Numbered from the stretch's first letter, positions 27,296-36,461 are shown. The stretch is 64,000 nt of DNA from Brevibacillus laterosporus DSM 25 (GCF_002706795.1 NZ_CP017705.1:2761001-2825000), one strand, 5' to 3'. Notes: generated by a model from the letters alone, not told the origin. Program-made: numbers and translations.

Positions 27296-28381
27296 ATGCA
27301 CAGAGCTTACAAATTTCGTTTGTATCCAAACAGAGAACAAGCGACACTCATCAACAAAACTATCGGATGCACTCGCTTTGTATTCAATCACTTTCTTGCG
27401 AAGCGAAAGGATGCTTACGAACAAGAACAGAAAACACTCAACTACAACGATTGCTCTGCCCTGCTCACACAACTCAAAAAAGAGATAGAGTGGCTGAAAG
27501 AAGTAGATTCCACTGCCCTGCAATCCACTTTGAAAGATTTGGATTCTTCGTACAAAAAGTTTTACAAGGAAAAGAAAGGATATCCTAAATTCAAGAGCAA
27601 GAAGAATCCAAAGCAATCCTACACATGCAAGATGAACATCAAAGTGGAAGGGGATCGCATTAAACTACCTAAACTTGGATGGGTTATATTTGCGAAGTCA
27701 AGAGAAGTCGAAGGACGCATTCTCTCGGCTACCGTTAGAAAAAATCCTTCAGGCACATACTTTGTATCTGTTTTGTGCGAAACAGAGATTCAACCCCTAT
27801 TACAAGCAGAAAAGACTGTTGGAGTTGATCTTGGCATCAAAGACTTTGCCATTCTTTCGACAGGTGAGAAAATAGCCAATCCCAAGGTTCTTCGCTACTA
27901 CGAAAAGAAGCTTGCTACTTGGCAACAGAAACTGTCCAGACGTAAAAAAGGTGGTCAGAACCGAGAAAAATCACGAAAACAAGTAGCTCGTCTACATGAA
28001 AGAATATCGAACACACGAAACGATTTTCTACATAAACTGTCAACTCAACTGATTCGTGAAAATCAAACGATCTGCTTGGAAGACTTACGTGTGGAAAACA
28101 TGATCAAGAACCACAAGCTTGCGAAAAGCATTGCAGATGCGTCATGGTCGGCATTCAGAACCATGCTGGAATACAAAGCAGCTTGGTATGGAAGAACAAT
28201 TTCCGTTGTGGGGAAACAATTTCCGTCTTCGCAGTTGTGTTCTGGTTGTGGATACCAAAATAAAGAGGTAAAGAATCTCAATTTGCGTAATTGGACATGC
28301 CCGAACTGCGGCGTACAACATGATCGTGACAAAAACGCTGCCATCAATATTGAGCAAGAAGGACTTCGATTGTTGGCATAA
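27296..28381 (+). CDS. tnpB: TnpB RNA-guided endonuclease
   Basis: This 361-residue protein is a TnpB nuclease, the ancestor type of Cas12. RuvC residues are D178 ([11 protein letters not shown]), E262 ([10 protein letters not shown]) and D345 ([10 protein letters not shown]). A zinc ribbon has C315, C318, C335 and C338. The N-terminal [12 protein letters not shown] is typical. The ATG at 27296 follows AAAGGAG and lies 2 bp after tnpA. All catalytic residues are intact, so RNA-guided cutting of the empty site is plausible. Confidence 0.92.
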   Translation: MHRAYKFRLYPNREQATLINKTIGCTRFVFNHFLAKRKDAYEQEQKTLNYNDCSALLTQLKKEIEWLKEVDSTALQSTLKDLDSSYKKFYKEKKGYPKFKSKKNPKQSYTCKMNIKVEGDRIKLPKLGWVIFAKSREVEGRILSATVRKNPSGTYFVSVLCETEIQPLLQAEKTVGVDLGIKDFAILSTGEKIANPKVLRYYEKKLATWQQKLSRRKKGGQNREKSRKQVARLHERISNTRNDFLHKLSTQLIRENQTICLEDLRVENMIKNHKLAKSIADASWSAFRTMLEYKAAWYGRTISVVGKQFPSSQLCSGCGYQNKEVKNLNLRNWTCPNCGVQHDRDKNAAINIEQEGLRLLA

Positions 28382-28481
28382 CCAACTGAACTGTGGGACA
28401 CACAGGGATAGCTTGGTAAATTTCACTCCGTTAGGAGTGACTACCCAAGAATCCCCTGCGTTTAGGTATGGGGAGTGTCAA
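28382..28481 (+). ncRNA. Probable omega RNA 3' part and right end of the IS element
   Basis: Hairpins CTGTG/CACAG (28391-28405), CTTGG...CCAAG (28412-28449) enclosing TCACTCC/GGAGTGA, and CCCC/GGGG (28453-28473) follow tnpB. TnpB guide RNAs span this region in known elements, with the guide taken from just past the end, here 28482 onward. The 5' border may lie inside tnpB. It is predicted, not shown. Confidence 0.65.
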
Positions 28482-28506
28482 TTGATTCGATACTAAAGGT
28501 TCGAAA

Positions 28507-29070
28507 CTAATAGGTTTTAACAGTTGGAGCCTGATAAGATTCAAACTGATCAAGTAAAGCTTTCGCATCTGAATCTACGATGCTCATAGAACGGTATTTT
28601 TCATGTAAGAATTGCTCTGTTACCATGTGATCAAATAGAGCAAGTAGAGGATCATAGTAGTGATTAATATTGAGAAGACCTATGGGTTTTTGATGGATCC
28701 CGATTTGGGCCCATGTAAATATCTCGAAAAATTCCTCTAACGTACCAGGACCTCCGGGTAACGCAATAAATCCATCTGCTAAATCTGCCATTTTGGCTTT
28801 TCTTTCATGCATGGAATCTACGATTAAAAGCTCCGTTACATGCTGATGAGAGATTTCCCGATCTATCAGCAATTGGGGCATGACACCGATTACCTTACCG
28901 CCCTCTTCTAAAACTGTGTCAGCTACTGTGCCCATAATCCCAACGCTTGCCCCACCGTAAACTAACGTAATGTCTCGTCTGGCTAATTCTTTTCCTAATT
29001 GGACAGCCCCTTCTTTATAAGCAGATGACGCTCCATTACTTGAACCACAATAAACAGCTAAACGTTTCAA
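28507..29070 (-). CDS. LOG-family nucleoside 5'-monophosphate phosphoribohydrolase (TIGR00730)
   Basis: This 187-residue Rossmann-like protein has LAVYCGSSNGA, VYGGASVGIMG and the catalytic PGGPGTLEEFFE loop of the LOG family, which cleaves nucleotide monophosphates, including cytokinin nucleotides in plants. The B. subtilis counterpart is YvdD. The TTG at 29070 was chosen because GGAGG lies 8 bases before it; an ATG 15 bases upstream overlaps that site. It is divergent from the MazG gene. Confidence 0.9.
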   Translation of the reverse strand: MKRLAVYCGSSNGASSAYKEGAVQLGKELARRDITLVYGGASVGIMGTVADTVLEEGGKVIGVMPQLLIDREISHQHVTELLIVDSMHERKAKMADLADGFIALPGGPGTLEEFFEIFTWAQIGIHQKPIGLLNINHYYDPLLALFDHMVTEQFLHEKYRSMSIVDSDAKALLDQFESYQAPTVKTY

Positions 29071-29183
29071 TGCAAGTACCTCCATTCAGTTTGTACCAAT
29101 TACGTAGGGTTGTATTGTCATGTAACATTATATAGAATTTTTTGAGAAACGTAAGCAATAGTTTAGGTAAGGAGGGTACTAGA

Positions 29184-29513
29184 TTGAACAACGTAGAATT
29201 TCAGAAATGGGTCAAGGAGTATTATGAAGAAAGAGGATGGTCAGAACTAGATATCTTTATTCGCATAGGTTTTCTTGCAGAAGAAATGGGTGAGGTAGCA
29301 AGAGCAATCAGAGCTTTAGAAATTGGTAGAGATCGACCTGATGAAAAGGTAGGAACATTGATAGAAAGAAAACAAGAGTTAAAAGAAGAGCTAGGCGATG
29401 TGCTAGGTAACATCATCGTCATTGCGAATAAGTATGATATTTCCTTAGAGGATATTTTTCAGTCTCATCGAGAAAAATTGCAAAAACGCTATGCGCAGGA
29501 TGAGAAATCATAA
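29184..29513 (+). CDS. MazG-like nucleotide pyrophosphohydrolase
   Basis: This 109-residue protein has one MazG-type domain. The metal-binding motifs EEMGEVARA and ELGDVLGNIIVIA (E-x-x-E and E-x-x-D) are clear. Such enzymes hydrolyse NTPs or dNTPs as house cleaning. The TTG start at 29184 follows GGAGGG by 8 bases; an upstream ATG at 29142 is less supported. The exact substrate is unknown. Confidence 0.85.
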   Translation: MNNVEFQKWVKEYYEERGWSELDIFIRIGFLAEEMGEVARAIRALEIGRDRPDEKVGTLIERKQELKEELGDVLGNIIVIANKYDISLEDIFQSHREKLQKRYAQDEKS

Positions 29514-29534
29514 GCTTGTTTCCCTCTACATATA

Positions 29535-29579
29535 ACTAGGTTTGCTAGCTCCTACGTGCTGGTAAAGCCTAGTTTTTTT
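29535..29579 (+). terminator. Terminator of the MazG gene
   Basis: ACTAGG and CCTAGT close an imperfect hairpin, followed by seven T. Confidence 0.7.
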
Positions 29580-29713
29580 AAATCCACCTTCAAGATATCT
29601 ATTCTGCCTTTTATCTGAAGAGTAGTCTTTCTTGTTAGGAAAGTAAATTCTGTTACATGTAGTGATTTAATTCACATTAAATCTACTAGATGTCTACTAT
29701 AATACAACTAGAT

Positions 29714-29728
29714 TGATAATGATTATCG
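29714..29728. promoter_or_regulatory. Fur box of feoAB
   Basis: TGATAATGATTATCG matches the 7-1-7 Fur box TGATAATNATTATCA at 14 of 15 bases. It lies just after a TATAAT at about 29698 and about 60 bp before feoA, so Fur would block transcription when iron is plentiful. Confidence 0.88.
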
Positions 29729-29786
29729 TTTCGGATCGTAATTCAGCTTCATAGGAAACACAGCTTTAAGGACGAGGTGATAGGTA

Positions 29787-30014
29787 ATGGTACTAGCAGA
29801 TATTAAAGCGGGGACTTCTGCACAAATCGTAGATATTACTCAAGTGAGTGCTCTAGTGAGGCGTCGCTTAGTCGATTTGGACATTATGGAAGGAACGATT
29901 GTACGTATAAAAAAAATCCTGCCGTTTGGCGGACCATATACATTGGAAGCAGGAGGTCAAATTATCGGGATTAGACGAAATGAAGCCAAACAGATAAAGG
30001 TCGTGTGTGAATGA
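29787..30014 (+). CDS. feoA: FeoA, ferrous iron transport protein A
   Basis: This 75-residue SH3-like protein has LVRRRLVDLDIMEGTIVRI and GGPYTLEAGGQIIGIRRNEA, typical of FeoA. It assists FeoB. It starts after GAGGTGAT and overlaps feoB by 4 bp, with the Fur box upstream. Confidence 0.95.
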   Translation: MVLADIKAGTSAQIVDITQVSALVRRRLVDLDIMEGTIVRIKKILPFGGPYTLEAGGQIIGIRRNEAKQIKVVCE

Positions 30015-32032
30015 TTACGATTGCTCTTGCAGGTAACCCGAATACTGGGAAAACCACATTATTTAACATCTTGACTGGTTCATATGAATACGTGGGAAAC
30101 TGGCCAGGTGTAACTGTTGAGAAAAAGGTAGGATTGCTCCGTAATAAAGAAGGTCGCCTGATCGATTTACCGGGAATCTATTCATTAAATCCTCTGTCCA
30201 AGGACGAGGGTGTGGCGACTCAATATTTAGTAGATCAGCACCCAGATGTACTCTTAAATATTGTAGATGCCTCACAATTAGAGCGGAATCTGTATTTAAC
30301 CTTACAGCTATTAGAATATGGGACACCAATGGTTATTGGACTAAATATGACTGATGTTGCAAAAGCAAGAGGCTTTATCATTGATGAGACAAAGCTAGCT
30401 GAGAAGCTACAGTGTTCTGTCTTGCCAATTGTTGCCCGTACAGGAGCTGGATGCCAGCAACTAGCTGATAGCTTTAAGCAAGTAGGACAACAGCCCAATC
30501 GGCCATTCTATATAAATTATGGAGAAGTTCTTGAGGAAACGATCACTACACTTGTGGAGTTATTGCCAACAAGCATGGAACCATTACCTCCCAAGCGCTG
30601 GTTAGCTCTTCAGTTTTTAGAAGGCAACCAATTAGTATATGAATTATTGACAAAATATGTTTCAAAAGCCGAATTAGAAAAACTCTACAAGCAAGCGGAA
30701 TCCAACATAAAAAAGAGTGAGGGTTACCAAAATCGGACACTTCAGCAATATATACGCAAGGTACGTAGTAACATCATTCAAGAAATTATCTCTTGCTGTA
30801 GAGAACAGGTCAGGCTGGTCGAGAAAACCTGGACAGATCGAATTGACTACTTTTTAACACATAAATTTTTAGGATTGCCTATTTTTTTATTGTTTATGTA
30901 TCTCACCTTTAAATTAACATTTGAATGGATTGGGGCACCGATTTCGGATGCCTTTAATGATTTCTTAGGTGGGCCATTTACGGATTGGCTACGAGCTTCT
31001 TTGGAAGGAGCCGGAGTTTCCGGATTTTTGCAAGCCGCTCTATTGGATGGTGTTATTGCCGGAGTAGGAGGCGTGCTTGTTTTTGTTCCACAGATTTTTG
31101 TGCTATTTTTTCTCATCTCACTTATCGAGGATTCAGGTTATATGGCACGGGTTGCCATGGTCATGGACAAAGTTATGGAGATGATCGGGTTAAATGGAAA
31201 AGCCTTTATTCCAATGATTATCGGTTTTGGCTGTAACGTACCGGGAGTCATGGCGGCACGTTCAATTGAACAGCCAAAGGAACGACTCTTAACCATTTTG
31301 TTAACGCCCCTTATGTCATGTTCAGCTCGCTTGCCAATCTATAGCCTGTTTGTTGGAACGTTCTTTGCAGATAATCAAGCGATTATTGTATTGTCTATCT
31401 ATGTATTAGGAATTGTCTTATCGCTCTTATTAGCAAAATTATTTTCTTCTACTGTATTAAAGCAGGAGGGTTCTATGTTTCTCATTGAGCTACCTCCTTA
31501 TCGGATACCACAAGGCCGTACGCTATTGCGTAGCACGTGGGAAAAAGGAAAGGGGTTCATCCGTAAAGCGGGAACCTTCATTTTTGGAGGTTCGATTGTC
31601 ATTTGGTTCTTGAGCTATGCTGGACCAGCAGGGCTTGATGTAGAGCTCAATGATAGCTTCCTTGCTATTATTGGTGGGGTATTAGCGCCGTTGATGATAC
31701 CGCTTGGCTTTGGAACGTGGCAAGCTGGGGCTGCCCTCATTACAGGCTTCTTAGCAAAAGAAGTAGTGGTATCTACGATGAATATTATTTATGCAGCACC
31801 AGATGATGATACATTACAGGCAGTCATTCAAATACAGTACTCTGGTTTAAGCGCTTATAGCTTTATGGTCTTTGTTCTCTTGTATGTTCCATGCTTGGCA
31901 ACAGTAGCTGTTATTAAGAAAGAAACAGGCTCTACTAGATGGACATGGTTCTCTGTGTTTTATGGACTGTGTATTGCATACGTAGTATCGTTCATTGTCT
32001 ATCAGGGGGGGACATGGCTAGGATTTAGGTAG
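30011..32032 (+). CDS. feoB: FeoB, ferrous iron transporter with G domain
   Basis: This 673-residue protein has an N-terminal GTPase (GNPNTGKTTLFN, LPGIYSLNP, LNMTD) and a long membrane part with GFGCNVPGVMAAR and LMSCSARLPIYSLF, the Gate motifs that move Fe(II). It imports ferrous iron under low oxygen or iron-poor states. The length is in the lower range of FeoB proteins. It is coupled to feoA by overlap and followed by a small FeoB-associated gene. Confidence 0.96.
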   Translation: MITIALAGNPNTGKTTLFNILTGSYEYVGNWPGVTVEKKVGLLRNKEGRLIDLPGIYSLNPLSKDEGVATQYLVDQHPDVLLNIVDASQLERNLYLTLQLLEYGTPMVIGLNMTDVAKARGFIIDETKLAEKLQCSVLPIVARTGAGCQQLADSFKQVGQQPNRPFYINYGEVLEETITTLVELLPTSMEPLPPKRWLALQFLEGNQLVYELLTKYVSKAELEKLYKQAESNIKKSEGYQNRTLQQYIRKVRSNIIQEIISCCREQVRLVEKTWTDRIDYFLTHKFLGLPIFLLFMYLTFKLTFEWIGAPISDAFNDFLGGPFTDWLRASLEGAGVSGFLQAALLDGVIAGVGGVLVFVPQIFVLFFLISLIEDSGYMARVAMVMDKVMEMIGLNGKAFIPMIIGFGCNVPGVMAARSIEQPKERLLTILLTPLMSCSARLPIYSLFVGTFFADNQAIIVLSIYVLGIVLSLLLAKLFSSTVLKQEGSMFLIELPPYRIPQGRTLLRSTWEKGKGFIRKAGTFIFGGSIVIWFLSYAGPAGLDVELNDSFLAIIGGVLAPLMIPLGFGTWQAGAALITGFLAKEVVVSTMNIIYAAPDDDTLQAVIQIQYSGLSAYSFMVFVLLYVPCLATVAVIKKETGSTRWTWFSVFYGLCIAYVVSFIVYQGGTWLGFR

Positions 32033-32057
32033 TATAGTAGCCACAGAAGGGGTGGAA

Positions 32058-32243
32058 ATGATGCTTAACATGGTACTTAATTTTGTTATTGGGACGTTTA
32101 TTTTTGGTTATGCAGCATGGACCTTGTGGCGATATGTTCAGAAGAGTAAAAAGGGGAAATGTGCTGGATGTAGCGAGGAGAAAAAATGCTCATCAGCATG
32201 CTGTGTGCCTGATTCAACTGAACAGAAGCATGTTCAAAGATAA
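32058..32243 (+). CDS. FeoB-associated Cys-rich membrane protein
   Basis: This 61-residue protein has one N-terminal membrane helix (LNFVIGTFIFGYAAWTLWRY) and a Cys-rich tail (KCAGCSEEKKCSSACCVPD). It belongs to the FeoB-associated Cys-rich family found after feoB in Firmicutes. The start was set at the ATG at 32058 after AAGGGG; 32061 is possible. The role is unknown but likely in iron transport. Confidence 0.85.
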   Translation: MMLNMVLNFVIGTFIFGYAAWTLWRYVQKSKKGKCAGCSEEKKCSSACCVPDSTEQKHVQR

Positions 32244-32267
32244 GAAAAAAATCCATCGATATATAGG

Positions 32268-32308
32268 AAAAAGCTGGAAACTCGTAAAAAGAGTCCAGCT
32301 TTTTGTTA
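32268..32308 (+). terminator. Terminator of the feo operon
   Basis: AAAAAGCTGGA (32268-32278) pairs with TCCAGCTTTTT (32294-32304). Confidence 0.88.
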
Positions 32309-32402
32309 TTTTTATTATTCTACTTATTAGAAAAATATTTCACTAGTTACTATATTTTGCCGATATTTGTAAAGAGGATACAAAAAAGGGGGGGAAAGGG
32401 CG

Positions 32403-33470
32403 TTGGTTCAGGTACATATGGATTTTAGTCTGGAGGGGAGAGTGCTGGCGGAGGATATTTATAACGCATATGGTGTGCTTCTTTTATCAAAAGGCACAGT
32501 GCTAACCTCCAAAGAAATCGCTAAATTAAAAGGAAACGGCTTTCAATCGGTTAACGTAAAAGAGATTCCCCATAATCAAGAAGATGATCGTTACCTACGC
32601 AAGCAATTCCAGCAGATTTCTGCTAATAAGCACTTGGTTGAAACTTATATGGATGCCACACAAACCTTAAAGAACTTATATACCTCAGTTACACACCAGT
32701 ACATGCCGCCCATCAATGAATTTGAGCAATTATATGAAACATTGCGTGATCAAGTAATAAGCCAAAGGGATTTATTTCGCTCGTTGTATTTACTGGAAGG
32801 GTCAGAAAATTACACATATCGACATTCCATTAATGTCGGCATTTTATCGGCTATTATTTCTAATTTAATGGGCATGCCCCAAGAACAAGTACAAATGATG
32901 GGGGTTGCCGGTTTATTACATGATATTGGTAAAATGCTGGTTCCCGCAGAAATCGTAATGAAGCCAGATCGACTGACAGAGGAAGAGTTTGAAATCATGA
33001 AGTTACATACGGTTCACGGATATGACCTTTTCAAGAAATCAGAAGAGTTTCCTGAAGTTTTTGCTCAGATTGCTTTACTTCACCATGAGCGTATGGATGG
33101 TAGTGGATATCCTGAGAAACGTAGGGGTGATGAAATACCATTATCCTGTCAGATCGTAGCGGTCGCTGATATGTTTGATGCGATTTGTTCTGATCGAATT
33201 TATAAAGAACGTACATCACCGTTTGAAGCAGCCCAATTATTATGGAACGATGCATGTGAAGGAAAACTAAATCCAAGAATTGTCTCCAGCTTCATGCAGT
33301 CGATTATTTCAATGTATATCGGAAGTCGTGCTTTGCTTAGTAATGGTGACGAAGTAGAAATTGTCCTCATTTATGCAGACGAGCCTATGCGACCATTAGT
33401 GCGAAAAGGAACAGAATATTTAGATTTGAGAAACAGACGAGATCTACATTTACAAAAAATGATTTTGTAA
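32403..33470 (+). CDS. HD-GYP domain protein (cyclic di-GMP phosphodiesterase-like)
   Basis: This 355-residue cytoplasmic protein has an N-terminal region of about 130 residues with no known sensor motif, then an HD-GYP domain. HDIGK is near residue 173 and HHERMDGSGYP near 227, so both the metal site and the GYP motif are intact. Such enzymes degrade cyclic di-GMP. It starts with TTG after a purine-rich site. Upstream is a terminator, so it is probably monocistronic. Confidence 0.88.
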   Translation: MVQVHMDFSLEGRVLAEDIYNAYGVLLLSKGTVLTSKEIAKLKGNGFQSVNVKEIPHNQEDDRYLRKQFQQISANKHLVETYMDATQTLKNLYTSVTHQYMPPINEFEQLYETLRDQVISQRDLFRSLYLLEGSENYTYRHSINVGILSAIISNLMGMPQEQVQMMGVAGLLHDIGKMLVPAEIVMKPDRLTEEEFEIMKLHTVHGYDLFKKSEEFPEVFAQIALLHHERMDGSGYPEKRRGDEIPLSCQIVAVADMFDAICSDRIYKERTSPFEAAQLLWNDACEGKLNPRIVSSFMQSIISMYIGSRALLSNGDEVEIVLIYADEPMRPLVRKGTEYLDLRNRRDLHLQKMIL

Positions 33471-33509
33471 GTGTAAAACTTCTATATTATCGGAAAATCC
33501 TAAACCTAA

Positions 33510-33881
33510 CTAAGACCCGTCTGCTTCTTCAGGAGTCGGGTTTTTTGCTGGAGGCAATAGAGGCTCATACATCATCAACGCATGATTGCTAACGACAAAA
33601 AGATCGTCAATAAGTGTAAGTTGCATTTCCTCAACATAGCCTCGTCTCTTTGTTGGTTTTTTCAATAATCTCCAGTAAGAAAAAGTCTCTTCAGGTTGAA
33701 TAATGATGCCATCTAAAGATTGGACGGCCAAACGTAGGTTATGAATTTTATTGTGTTGAAGCCACATATCGACGTTCCCATTCAAGACATCGTCTGAAAC
33801 GGTAATAGGCTGTGCCAAGCCAAATACGTAAACTGCTCCGAACTTTAGGACGTAAGAAAGGGTTTTGTTGCATACAGTCAT
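33510..33881 (-). CDS. VanW-like protein fragment, probably decayed
   Basis: This 123-residue reading frame has a VanW-like stretch, NLRLAVQSLDGIIIQPEETF followed by SYWRLLKKPTKRRGYVEE. Full VanW proteins are about 270 residues and carry GGGLCQ after this part, which is absent here. The N terminus looks like a remnant of the usual leader region. It may be a decayed gene or a short form. The HD-GYP terminator lies inside its 3' end. Confidence 0.5.
   Translation of the reverse strand: MTVCNKTLSYVLKFGAVYVFGLAQPITVSDDVLNGNVDMWLQHNKIHNLRLAVQSLDGIIIQPEETFSYWRLLKKPTKRRGYVEEMQLTLIDDLFVVSNHALMMYEPLLPPAKNPTPEEADGS
33514..33546 (+). terminator. Terminator of the HD-GYP gene
   Basis: GACCCG and CGGGTT close an imperfect hairpin followed by TTTTTT. 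It overlaps the end of the VanW-like fragment on the other strand. Confidence 0.6.
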
Positions 33882-34058
33882 CTTCCATTAGAAGTAATTA
33901 CAGGTGAATTATACAAAAAATGATGAAAGAAGAGGAGACTCTGTGGCAACTGCCCAAAATAATAGCAACATTGCCATTGCTTTCATATATTTTACCAAGG
34001 GAAACACTGTTGTCGGTACCTAAAAAAACTGGTTTATTCCAAAAAAGGAGTGTTCTTA

Positions 34059-34130
34059 ATGTTAGCGGAACGTTATGAAAGATTTGCGATTATTGTCTTA
34101 ATGATCATGTGCTGCTTCGTCGGGCTGTAA
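34059..34130 (+). CDS. Small 23-residue hydrophobic peptide gene
   Basis: MLAERYERFAIIVLMIMCCF plus VGL is a charged start followed by a hydrophobic helix with two cysteines. AAAAAAGGAG lies 8 bases before the ATG, and a terminator hairpin follows the stop by 7 bp. These signs support a real gene. The size resembles the small sporulation membrane proteins of Bacillus, but no family was recognised. The stretch 33882-34058 shows nothing else. Confidence 0.6.
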   Translation: MLAERYERFAIIVLMIMCCFVGL

Positions 34131-34137
34131 CTAGCAG

Positions 34138-34172
34138 AAACGACTGAAATATGATGTCAAAATCAGTCGTTT
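34138..34172 (+). terminator. Terminator after the small peptide gene
   Basis: AAACGACTGA and TCAGTCGTTT form a perfect 10-bp stem with a 15-base loop. Confidence 0.75.
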
Positions 34173-34347
34173 GTTACTAGTTTTTAATTGAATATATCAG
34201 CAAAATAATACGTTTTACCCAAGTTTTACAGCAATCGACTTATTTTTTCACACTGGATGAAACTATTTGTTAAAAAAAGAGTCTCATTTATCATAGAAGT
34301 TTATTTATATATTTCGCAATTATTTCGTAGGAAGGAATTTATAAATT

Positions 34348-36450
34348 ATGCGCAAAGGTATACTTTTTCTCACGTGTCTGATTATGCTGATGTTCGTCTC
34401 AGATCGAAATTCCTATGCGAATCCACCAAGTATCAGGCTAGGCGATGATGTATTAATAACGAAGTATCATCATCTCATTGATGGGAAAAGGATCGGGTTG
34501 ATTACCAACCAAACAGGAATTAATAGTCAGGGACAAAGCATCATAGATGTTCTGGCCAAATACCATAATGCCACCTTGGCGGCTTTATATGGACCAGAGC
34601 ATGGAATAGATGGGCAGGCTCGGGCTGATGCCTATGTGGAATCTTATATACATAAAGATTGGAATATTCCTGTCTACAGTTTATATGGTAAAACTAGAAA
34701 GCCAACCGCCAATATGTTAAAAAATGTTGATGTCCTGGTGTTTGACTTGCAAGACATAGGAGCGAGAAGCTACACATCTATATCCACTTTGCATGATGTG
34801 ATGGAAGCGGCTCGGGAAAATAAAAAACCACTAATTGTTCTGGATCGTCCTAATCCATTAGGAGGAAAAATTGTGGATGGTCCAGTACTGAAGACTCCTT
34901 ACCTAAGTATCGTTGGTGTGGACGAGCTACCAATGGCACACGGAATGACGATAGGAGAACTGGCACAATTTTTTAATAGAAAAATTGGTGTCCATCTTAC
35001 CATTATCCCTATGGATTACTACGCAAGAGGAATGATTTTTCAGGATACGGGTCTTAAGTGGGTGAAAAGCTCTCCACAGGTTCCTAGCCTAGCCTCTGTC
35101 TTTGGCTATCTAGCAACGGGGCTTGGAGAGGGAGTAGGATTGCAGCATAGTGATAACTTTAAATGGGTAGGCGCAGAAGGTATTCATGCCGATCAGCTGG
35201 CTAAGATGCTAAACGATGCAGATTTACCGGGGGTTGTGTTTGTTCCTGAGACGAAAGGGGTTGCTGGTGGTGTTCGTTTGCAAATTATCGATTACCATTC
35301 TTTTAATCCGGCACGCACAGGGATGTATGTCTTGGCATATGCAAACCAACTAACTTCATCTGTTATGAAAAAGCAAGATAAATCGCCAGATACGGATCAA
35401 TTTGACAAGGTAATAGGAAGTACTGATCTTCGAAAAGCGTTAGCCCGCAAGGCATCTCCGGAAGAACTCGAAGCATTGTATGCACCAGTAGTCAATTCCT
35501 TTAAAATGGAACGCTTGCCTTATTTAATTTACGAAGATATTGGCAAGGAATATATGGGAGCAATTGTGGATTCAGGAAAAAGGGTGACGGTAGAACCAAA
35601 GCCAGATACAACGAAACCGGAATCAAAACCGGAATCAAAACCAGAGTCAAAACCAGAAACAAGTACAACGAAACCGGTGACAAAACCGACCACGAAACCT
35701 GATGTAACAACACCAGTACCAGGCACAGAATCAAAACCAGATATAAAGACACCAGAACAAAAACCAGACACGACAACAACGAAACCGGTATCTGCTCAAA
35801 AGGTAGCACATCTTACCTTTGACGATGGTCCGTCAAATGTTACTGTCCAAATTCTGGATGTTTTGAAGCAACACAATATTAAGGCGACATTCTTTGTTTT
35901 AGGACGCAATGTTAAAGGGAATGAAGCGATTTTGCAGAGAATGATAGCGGAAGGACATACCATTGGTAACCATACGTATTCCCATGACTACAATAAAATT
36001 TATAAAAATCCGCAGGCATTCTTTACTGATTTAAAGCAAGCTGAAGTAGAAATTCAAAAAATTACAGGTGAAAAACCAAGCATGATTCGTTTCCCTGGTG
36101 GTAGTAATAATGGTGTTAGTAAGAAAGCGCAAGACACCACTATCTATGGAGCCAACAAATGGGTTATGAATGATATTGTGAAAGAAGCTAAAAATCAGGG
36201 GTATTCCTATTTTGATTGGAATGTTAGTTCAGGTGATGCCAGATCGAATAGCTATTCCCCTCAGGAAGTCATCAGAAATGTGAAGAACGGCAGTGCAAAC
36301 AAACATGAGGTTGTTATCCTTATGCATGATACCAAGGCAAAAGAGAGTACATTGAAAGCCTTGCCACAGGTAATTGCAGATTTGCAGAAGTTAGGATTTA
36401 CGTTCGAGTCTTTGCAGCCAACAAGTAAGACAGTACAATTCTTAAAATAA
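34348..36450 (+). CDS. Fusion of NamZ-like exo-muramidase (DUF1343) and NodB polysaccharide deacetylase
   Basis: This 700-residue secreted protein has a signal peptide (residues 1-24), a DUF1343/NamZ domain (about 30-395, with ALYGPEHGIDG and VFDLQDIGARSYT), a Lys-Pro-Glu-Ser-rich linker (about 416-485), and a NodB deacetylase domain (about 487-690). The deacetylase has TFDDGPS (Asp492), HTYSHDY, RFPGGS, DWNVSSGDA and LMHD, all catalytic motifs. NamZ cuts N-acetylmuramic acid from glycan ends; NodB removes N-acetyl groups from peptidoglycan. The fusion suggests cell wall processing. NamZ and PgdA are usually separate. A terminator follows. Confidence 0.88.
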   Translation: MRKGILFLTCLIMLMFVSDRNSYANPPSIRLGDDVLITKYHHLIDGKRIGLITNQTGINSQGQSIIDVLAKYHNATLAALYGPEHGIDGQARADAYVESYIHKDWNIPVYSLYGKTRKPTANMLKNVDVLVFDLQDIGARSYTSISTLHDVMEAARENKKPLIVLDRPNPLGGKIVDGPVLKTPYLSIVGVDELPMAHGMTIGELAQFFNRKIGVHLTIIPMDYYARGMIFQDTGLKWVKSSPQVPSLASVFGYLATGLGEGVGLQHSDNFKWVGAEGIHADQLAKMLNDADLPGVVFVPETKGVAGGVRLQIIDYHSFNPARTGMYVLAYANQLTSSVMKKQDKSPDTDQFDKVIGSTDLRKALARKASPEELEALYAPVVNSFKMERLPYLIYEDIGKEYMGAIVDSGKRVTVEPKPDTTKPESKPESKPESKPETSTTKPVTKPTTKPDVTTPVPGTESKPDIKTPEQKPDTTTTKPVSAQKVAHLTFDDGPSNVTVQILDVLKQHNIKATFFVLGRNVKGNEAILQRMIAEGHTIGNHTYSHDYNKIYKNPQAFFTDLKQAEVEIQKITGEKPSMIRFPGGSNNGVSKKAQDTTIYGANKWVMNDIVKEAKNQGYSYFDWNVSSGDARSNSYSPQEVIRNVKNGSANKHEVVILMHDTKAKESTLKALPQVIADLQKLGFTFESLQPTSKTVQFLK

Positions 36451-36461
36451 GAAAAAATCCT

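Larger units (their letters stand above)
26536..28481 (+). mobile_element. IS200/IS605-family element with tnpA and tnpB
   Basis: Similar subterminal hairpins mark both ends: CCCC...GGGG at 26552-26572 and at 28453-28473. The right end finishes in TCAA (28478-28481), and GAAT sits right before the right hairpin, as in IS608. The left flank ends in TTAT (26532-26535) and AAAA precedes the left hairpin. It carries tnpA and tnpB in tandem. No terminal inverted repeat or target duplication is expected. A MITE-like insert lies in the left end. Confidence 0.85.

Noticed and set aside
28570..29070. Lysine decarboxylase call for the LOG-family gene
   Set aside because: The PGGPGTLEE motif belongs to LOG-type phosphoribohydrolases; the older decarboxylase label is a known misannotation.
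35501..35809. Long minus-strand open frames over the linker of the NamZ-NodB gene
   Set aside because: They come from the low-complexity Lys-Pro-Glu-Ser repeats on the other strand and have no ribosome site.
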